Source: JBCBTD01 sp039818825 (GTDB taxonomy: Bacteria; Pseudomonadota; Alphaproteobacteria; Geminicoccales; Geminicoccaceae). Taken from it: DNA of 64,000 nt. How positions within the stretch are numbered: position 1 is the first letter of the stretch; each line of letters opens with the position of its first letter. The notes beneath the pieces are model-generated. The model ran no database searches, had not been told where the DNA came from, and worked only from the letters and a program-made list of their open reading frames with translations. The translations under genes were made by a program, and so were the position numbers. The stretch covers positions 6,706 to 70,705 of the forward strand of contig JBCBTD010000014.1 in the NCBI GenBank assembly GCA_039818825.1, written 5' to 3'. Shown here piece by piece: positions 59,511 to 64,000 of the stretch.

Positions 59511-62021
59511 TCAGGCGGGCGTGTACTCCTTCGATTTGAAGGAGAGGTGCGCGACGGCGGCCGGCGCGTCCGAGATTTTGCGGATGTCGGCCCAGGTTTG
59601 CTTGTAGTTGGGGATGACCAGCTCGTTGACGCCGGCATTGATGACGTTGCCTTGCGTCCCCGTCGGTGCGCCGAACAGCATGAAGGTCTCCTTCGGTCGC
59701 GCCGTCGGCGTCGGGTAGACCATCGCCTGGGTGGCGCCGACGTCGTTGTAGACCTCGACCAGGTCGCCCGCTTTCACCTCCAGCTCGGCCATGTCGTCGG
59801 GATGGATCTCCAGGAACGGATAAGGGTAGCGGTCGGCGACGAAGTCGTTGTCCTTGTCGAGGAACCAGTTCTGCCAGTTGATGTTCGAGCGCCCATTGTT
59901 GATGAGGTAAGTGTAGCTCGCTTTCTGCTGAGCTTTGCCGGGCGCCTCGAGGCCGCGCCAGGCACCGGCGCAGAACCGCGCCTTGCCGTCGGCGGTGCCG
60001 AAAGTGCCATCGACGTAGAGACGCTTGGTACCGACGAGTTGGCCGTTCTCGTAGGCCGTGACCGGCTCCTGGACGCCGTTGTTGCCCATGGCGCGTAGCC
60101 GATCGTAGGTCACGATCTCGCCGGTATTGGCGTAGTAACCGTCCATGAAGGCGTCTTCCTCACTGGCCCAGTCGTAGCCCGTGAACTGCTCGGCGTAGGC
60201 GTCGCGCCCCGCCTCGCGCAGCACGCGCTCCAGGTTCTGGGCGACGCCAGCAGCAATGAGGCAGTCGGGCATGGCCGAGCCCGGCCCGTCCATGTACTTC
60301 TCGACCAGCCGCATCCGCCGCTCGCCGTTCATCGACGTCAGGTTCATCTCGCCAGATTCGACCGCCGGCAGAATGACGTGGGCCTGCTGGCCGATCTGCG
60401 AGTGGATGATGTCGACGCAGACCGAGAAGAGACCGCCGGCCGCGATCGCCGCGACGATGGCTTCGACCAGCTCGTCGCGGGTAGCGCCGGCCCGAGCGTC
60501 CATCGCCTCCTTCACCATGTTCGTCCGGCGGTTGTAGACGCGCTTGAACTCGGCGGCGTTGAGGGTCGTCTTGTAGTGATCGCAGGCCCAGATGTGGTGG
60601 ACTTTGCCATGGCCGCGAATCAGCAGGTCGTCGATGTAAGCGGCCGGTCGACCCACCTGGGCGTCCGACGGGCGCATGTAGCCTTCCTGGTGACCACCCA
60701 AGCGCACCACACCGCCGCCCGGCCGGCCGATGTTGCCGGTGGCGAGGCCGATGTTCACCAAGGCGCCGATGGTGCGGTAGTTGTCGTTGCCCCAGATGAT
60801 CCCCTTCTCGTAGGCGGAGACGCAACGCCGCCGGGCGCCGCCCTCCTTGGGCTGGGCGATCCACGCCGCTGCCTTGACGATATCGGCTTCGGGCACGCCG
60901 CAAATGGCGGCGCCGTCAGCGAGGGACAGCCGGCACGCCGCCAGCGCCGCATCGAAGCTGCCGAGCGCCGCCGGATAGGCCGGCCCTTCGGGCTGGGCGA
61001 TACCGTCCTGGAACGTCGAAGCGGCGACGAACGCCTGGTCGAGCCAACCCTGGTCGGCGATGTAGGTGAAGAGCGTGTTGAACAGCGCGAGGTCGGTGCC
61101 GGACTGAATCGCCAGATGCAGCACGTTCTCCTTGCCGGCCGCGTCCTCGCAGGCGTTGACGGTGACCGTACGCCGCGGGTCGACGATGACCACCTTGGCG
61201 GCGGCATGGGGCTCGCCCGGCAGTTCGGCCTGCTTCTTGGGGATCGTGTCGCCGCGCATGCCCGGAATCATGTGGTTGAGGAACAGGTTGGTCTGCGTCT
61301 CCAGCGAGTTCGCCCCGACCATCAAGATCGCGTCGGTCAGCTGATAGTCTTCGTAGCAATAGTTGAGCTCACCGACGCCCATGTCGCGCGTCGAGTGCAC
61401 TTCCGAATTGTAGGCCGGGCGGTTGTGGATCCGGCAGTTCTTGACCTTCATCGAGCCGAAATAGAGCTTGCCGGTGCCCCACGTGTTCTCGTAGCCGCCG
61501 GCCGAGCCGCCGTGGTCGAACATGGAGACGAAAAGATCGTCCTCGTCGTCCTGGTCGATGAAGCGGGCGGTGACGCGCGCGACCAGATCGAGGGCGTCGT
61601 CCCAGCTGGTGGGCTGCAAGGTCCCATAGCGCCAGACGAGCGGCTCGGTGAGCCGCTGCTGCTGCGTGCCGGTGATGTCGGAGCGGCGGTTCTCCGCCAT
61701 CCGCGCACCCCGCACCGAGCCGAGGCCGGAGTTCACGACGCAGTCGATGTCGGGCTTGATGACGAGGTGGACGTCCCGGCCGTCCTGGCGGACCACGTTG
61801 TACATCGAGGGCGCGTACCAGGCGTCGGTCTCCTGCGCCTGCTGCTCACCGAGATCGACGCCCGCCCAATTGTCGGCCGGTGCGGTGGCACCCTGGCGGT
61901 TTACTGGCCAAGTGTACGCCTTGTAACCGCAACCGACGATGCAGTAATGGCAGGTGACGTTGTGCACCTTGGCGTCGGCAGGAATGATCGGCAGTCGATC
62001 GACGTGCCGTTTGTAAGCCAT
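59511..62021 (-). CDS. aioA: arsenite oxidase large subunit AioA
   Basis: An 836-residue molybdopterin (bis-MGD) enzyme. C24-x2-C27-x3-C31 (VTCHYCIVGCGY) binds the [3Fe-4S] cluster characteristic of AioA. FDHGGSAGGYENTWGTGKLY, IHNRPAYNSEVHSTRDMGVG and EMNLTSMNGERRMRLVEKYM match the arsenite oxidases; the C-terminus LSFKSKEYTPA is close to the rhizobial enzyme. It oxidises arsenite to arsenate and passes electrons via AioB. No Tat signal of its own, as expected, since it is exported with AioB. 12 bases after aioB on the minus strand. Confidence 0.94.
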   Translation of the reverse strand: MAYKRHVDRLPIIPADAKVHNVTCHYCIVGCGYKAYTWPVNRQGATAPADNWAGVDLGEQQAQETDAWYAPSMYNVVRQDGRDVHLVIKPDIDCVVNSGLGSVRGARMAENRRSDITGTQQQRLTEPLVWRYGTLQPTSWDDALDLVARVTARFIDQDDEDDLFVSMFDHGGSAGGYENTWGTGKLYFGSMKVKNCRIHNRPAYNSEVHSTRDMGVGELNYCYEDYQLTDAILMVGANSLETQTNLFLNHMIPGMRGDTIPKKQAELPGEPHAAAKVVIVDPRRTVTVNACEDAAGKENVLHLAIQSGTDLALFNTLFTYIADQGWLDQAFVAASTFQDGIAQPEGPAYPAALGSFDAALAACRLSLADGAAICGVPEADIVKAAAWIAQPKEGGARRRCVSAYEKGIIWGNDNYRTIGALVNIGLATGNIGRPGGGVVRLGGHQEGYMRPSDAQVGRPAAYIDDLLIRGHGKVHHIWACDHYKTTLNAAEFKRVYNRRTNMVKEAMDARAGATRDELVEAIVAAIAAGGLFSVCVDIIHSQIGQQAHVILPAVESGEMNLTSMNGERRMRLVEKYMDGPGSAMPDCLIAAGVAQNLERVLREAGRDAYAEQFTGYDWASEEDAFMDGYYANTGEIVTYDRLRAMGNNGVQEPVTAYENGQLVGTKRLYVDGTFGTADGKARFCAGAWRGLEAPGKAQQKASYTYLINNGRSNINWQNWFLDKDNDFVADRYPYPFLEIHPDDMAELEVKAGDLVEVYNDVGATQAMVYPTPTARPKETFMLFGAPTGTQGNVINAGVNELVIPNYKQTWADIRKISDAPAAVAHLSFKSKEYTPA

Positions 62022-62033
62022 GATTCGCCCCCC

Positions 62034-62552
62034 TCAGAGCACGTTCGACAGACGGCCGTAGATCAACTCGTCGACGCCCTCGGCGTAGATGTCGCCGGCG
62101 TCGTCGACGCGCAGCATGAACTGCGGCAGGTTCTGGGTCGCATGGCCCCAGGTCTGCAGGCCACCGGCCTCGCAATCGAACCGCGAATAGTGCCCGGGGC
62201 ATTCGAGGATCTTGTCGCCGGCGTTGTATCCCAGCCGCCATCCTTTGTGCGGGCAGAGGACGGAGTAAGCGACGATGTCGCCGTCGGGGCCGACGCCGGT
62301 GGCGACGGCCTCGCCGAGCTTCAAGAGAACACCTGGGCTGTCGGCGTCTGGATAGGTGATCTCCAGCGGCTCGTTGGCCGCCAAATCGGCAACGTTGGCG
62401 AGGCGATTGGAGGGATAGTCGATGCGGGCCCTGGCCGCTCGGACCGTCGCCGGTGCGCCAACGACCGCACTGGCCGCGGCACCGGCGCTCGCGACCATCC
62501 CGCCTCGCAGAAACCGTCGTCGACCGACATCGACGAGCCGCTCGCACTTCAT
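62034..62552 (-). CDS. aioB: arsenite oxidase small (Rieske) subunit AioB
   Basis: A 172-residue Rieske protein. Tat signal RRRFLRGG at residues 11-18, then a hydrophobic stretch to about residue 38. Rieske ligands C100-x-H102 and C118-x2-H121 (CPHKGWRLGYN, CPGHYS), spacing C-x-H-x15-C-x2-H. The position after CPHKG is W, not the cysteine that makes a disulfide in other Rieske proteins. It carries electrons from AioA to a cytochrome and exports AioA through Tat. Start at 62552; a longer upstream frame would disrupt the Tat leader. Confidence 0.93.
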   Translation of the reverse strand: MKCERLVDVGRRRFLRGGMVASAGAAASAVVGAPATVRAARARIDYPSNRLANVADLAANEPLEITYPDADSPGVLLKLGEAVATGVGPDGDIVAYSVLCPHKGWRLGYNAGDKILECPGHYSRFDCEAGGLQTWGHATQNLPQFMLRVDDAGDIYAEGVDELIYGRLSNVL

Positions 62553-62901
62553 GATCGAGTGCCCCCTGCGTCTTGTTGTTGCATTTACGATAGCAAAGTC
62601 GAAGAAATGCAGCAATGTCTCTACGCCACAATGCTGCACTGCGGTAAATATCCGTAGCCACAAATGCGCGGAAAACAGGTAAACGACAGTAGACTATTTT
62701 GTATGCGGCGCCCCGATTTCTGAGTCTTCTGACGCGAAACCGGCCGGTCGCCGGGTGCGCGGCGACGATCGCGCGCTGCTCACCGCGCCTGGTGGCAGCT
62801 CAGGTCGCGCATGTCCTCGCTGGGACCGCCGCTCTGGGCTTGGCTCGCTGCCTTCGACCCGTGGAGCGAGAACGGTCATCAGTGGCGGACTGCTTGGCCC
62901 T
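62553..62901 (-). promoter_or_regulatory. aioBA upstream region with inverted repeats
   Basis: 349 bases between aioB and the GNAT gene, with an AT-rich part at 62560-62700. A near-perfect 11-base dyad, TTGTTGCATTT at 62576-62586 and AAATGCAGCAA at 62605-62615, lies 24-63 bases before the aioB start. A third related half-site, CAATGCTGCA, is at 62629-62638. This could be an operator for an arsenic-responsive regulator. No canonical -24/-12 was found. The rest of the gap holds nothing I recognise. Confidence 0.4.
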
Positions 62902-63477
62902 TCAAGGCGTCCAGCGCATCAGCGTCCGCAACTCGGTGCGCTGCTCGATCGTCGAGAACCCGGCGCGCTGGAGGGCCGATGTGATCCCCACATAGCCCTC
63001 GCCCCAGATCAACGGACGACGCGGGGCTATCGGTGCCGCCTCGACCGCCTGGGCACCACGCTCGGCGGCGAACGCGCAGGCGGCCCGCGCGAGATCGGTC
63101 ATCAAACCCTGACGGCGCACGTCCTTGCGTAGGAAGAAGCACGAGATAGCCCATGTCTGGTCGAGATCGGTGTCCTGCGCGTTCGGCTTCGCCGAGCGGG
63201 CGCCGTTGAAGCGAGGTACGTCGGACCGCGGCGTCACCTGCACCCAACCGACGGCCTCACCGCTGCGGTAGGCGAGCACGCCCGGCGGCGGCCCGACCTC
63301 GATCCGGTCACGGAAGGCGCGATGGCGCGCACTGCCGCTTCCTGCCTTCCAGTCCTTGGCACGCACGCGCCAGTACATGCACCAGCAGTCGCGGGTGACG
63401 CCATCGGTGGCGAACAGCGCCTCGAGAGCGCCGAAGCGGTCTGGGGTGAGCGGATGACAGTCGAAATCATCGGTCAT
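62902..63477 (-). CDS. GNAT-family N-acetyltransferase
   Basis: A 191-residue acetyltransferase-like protein. The acetyl-CoA motif region is ISCFFLRKDVRRQGLMTDLA (motif V-x-x-x-x-RxxG-x), followed by ARAACAFAAERGAQAVEAAP. The N-terminal CWCMYWRV and FRDRIEVGPPPGVLAYRSGE occur in a subgroup of uncharacterised GNATs. Start at 63477, with a longer frame possible. Substrate unknown. Convergence or relation with the neighbouring aldolase is not evident. Confidence 0.78.
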   Translation of the reverse strand: MTDDFDCHPLTPDRFGALEALFATDGVTRDCWCMYWRVRAKDWKAGSGSARHRAFRDRIEVGPPPGVLAYRSGEAVGWVQVTPRSDVPRFNGARSAKPNAQDTDLDQTWAISCFFLRKDVRRQGLMTDLARAACAFAAERGAQAVEAAPIAPRRPLIWGEGYVGITSALQRAGFSTIEQRTELRTLMRWTP

Positions 63478-63517
63478 GGCGATGTCGAAGCCGTTCGACG
63501 AAGCTCGCGTCGTACCT

Positions 63518-64000
63518 TCAGTGATCCCGCCGAACGGGCGCCTCCACTGCTGGCGCGTCGCCTGCCGCCAGCTCGTCGGTTTGCTTGCCGTAGGTCTTGA
63601 AGCGGGCAAGCACCCGAGCCATTTCGGCGTCGTCGAGGAGCACCGGCGTGCCCATCTGGCTGGCGATGAAGAACTGCTCGGCGAGCGTTTCGACTTCGAC
63701 GGCGCGCCGGAGCGCCTTGTCGAGGCTTTCAGCGAAGACGATCTGACCGTGGTTGGCGAGCAGGCACGCGCTTCGATCCCTCAACGCCTCGAGCATCGCT
63801 GCGGACAGGGCAGCGGTGCCGAAGGTGGCGTAAGATGCGCAACGCAGGTCGGCGCCGCCGCCGATGCCGATCATGTAGTGAAAAGCCTGGATGCCTCGGC
63901 GTAGACAGGAGAGTGCCGTGGCGTAGGTCGAGTGGGTGTGGACCACGGCCGCGGCCTCCGGACGGTCCTTGAAGATGTCGAGGTGCATGCGCCACTCGCT
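63518..64000 (-). CDS. class II aldolase/adducin family protein, truncated by the window
   Basis: The C-terminal 161 residues of a class II aldolase. SEWRMHLDIFKDRPEAAAVV and HTHSTYATALSCLRRGIQAF give the zinc-binding H-x-H and family core; LLANHGQIVFAESLDKALRR gives the third His ligand. The N-terminus, with its GNxS and first active-site residues, lies beyond the right edge. Enzymes of this family include fuculose-phosphate and ribulose-phosphate aldolases/epimerases; this branch without a clear phosphate signature is not specified. Confidence 0.85.
   Translation of the reverse strand, partial: SEWRMHLDIFKDRPEAAAVVHTHSTYATALSCLRRGIQAFHYMIGIGGGADLRCASYATFGTAALSAAMLEALRDRSACLLANHGQIVFAESLDKALRRAVEVETLAEQFFIASQMGTPVLLDDAEMARVLARFKTYGKQTDELAAGDAPAVEAPVRRDH

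Noticed and set aside
59511..62021. AioA as an iodate reductase (IdrA) instead of arsenite oxidase
   Set aside because: The sequence follows rhizobial AioA closely over its full length, and no idrP-type peroxidase genes are adjacent.
62553..62700. Sigma-54 promoter for aioBA
   Set aside because: The best minus-strand candidate (TGGCGT to TTGCT) has 12 bases between GG and GC instead of 10.

Overview
The window is GC-rich, densely coded DNA from a nitrogen-fixing alphaproteobacterium, probably of the Rhizobiales/Rhodospirillales type. The support is: a NifA with the oxygen-responsive cysteine motif typical of alphaproteobacteria, a nif/fix gene set with NifA/sigma-54 promoters, a D-tartrate dehydratase very like the Bradyrhizobium enzyme, and an arsenite oxidase very like the rhizobial (NT-26-type) enzyme. 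No rRNA, tRNA, CRISPR array or intact mobile element was seen; only a decayed IS3-type transposase fragment lies at the left edge.

Layout. (1) 0.4-13.3 kb: a LysR regulator divergent from a sugar-acid operon: peptide-type ABC importer (binding protein, two permeases, one fused double ATPase), a CapA-like protein, a galactonate-dehydratase-like enolase, an MFS transporter, a tartrate dehydrogenase-type enzyme and D-tartrate dehydratase. (2) 13.5-26.7 kb: two divergent operons. The minus operon has NDH-2 with an extra cyclic-nucleotide-binding-like domain, a DUF4380-like protein, an SDR and a GMC oxidoreductase. The plus operon has DoxX, MFS, an exported double VOC protein, a second DoxX, cyanide-insensitive-type cytochrome bd (cydAB) and a GH15 glucoamylase/trehalase. 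Together they look like a sugar-oxidising, oxygen-consuming module. (3) 27.0-33.9 kb: hexuronate catabolism (uxuA, an idnD-like dehydrogenase, TRAP transporter, divergent uxuB).

(4) 34.1-55.9 kb: an unusually compact nitrogen fixation island, all on the plus strand: nifA | nifB-fdxN-nifZ-nifT-SIR2-like | nifH-D-K-E-N-X-DUF269-fdxB | NifIscA-Nfu(nifU C-terminus)-nifV-nifW-fixABCX-modABC. Three transcription units begin with a -24/-12 sigma-54 promoter preceded by NifA upstream activator sequences. NifB, E, N, X and V make FeMo-co, NifH/D/K is the enzyme, FixABCX supplies low-potential electrons and ModABC brings in molybdate. nifS and the N-terminal part of nifU are not here.

(5) 56.0-64.0 kb: a DUF2207 membrane protein and LemA, a histidine phosphatase-like protein, arsenite oxidase (aioB-aioA), a GNAT acetyltransferase, and a class II aldolase cut by the right edge.

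Most nif, fix, cyd, TRAP and aio calls are secure from motifs and family likeness. The exact substrates of transporters and of regions 2 and 3 are inferred from context.
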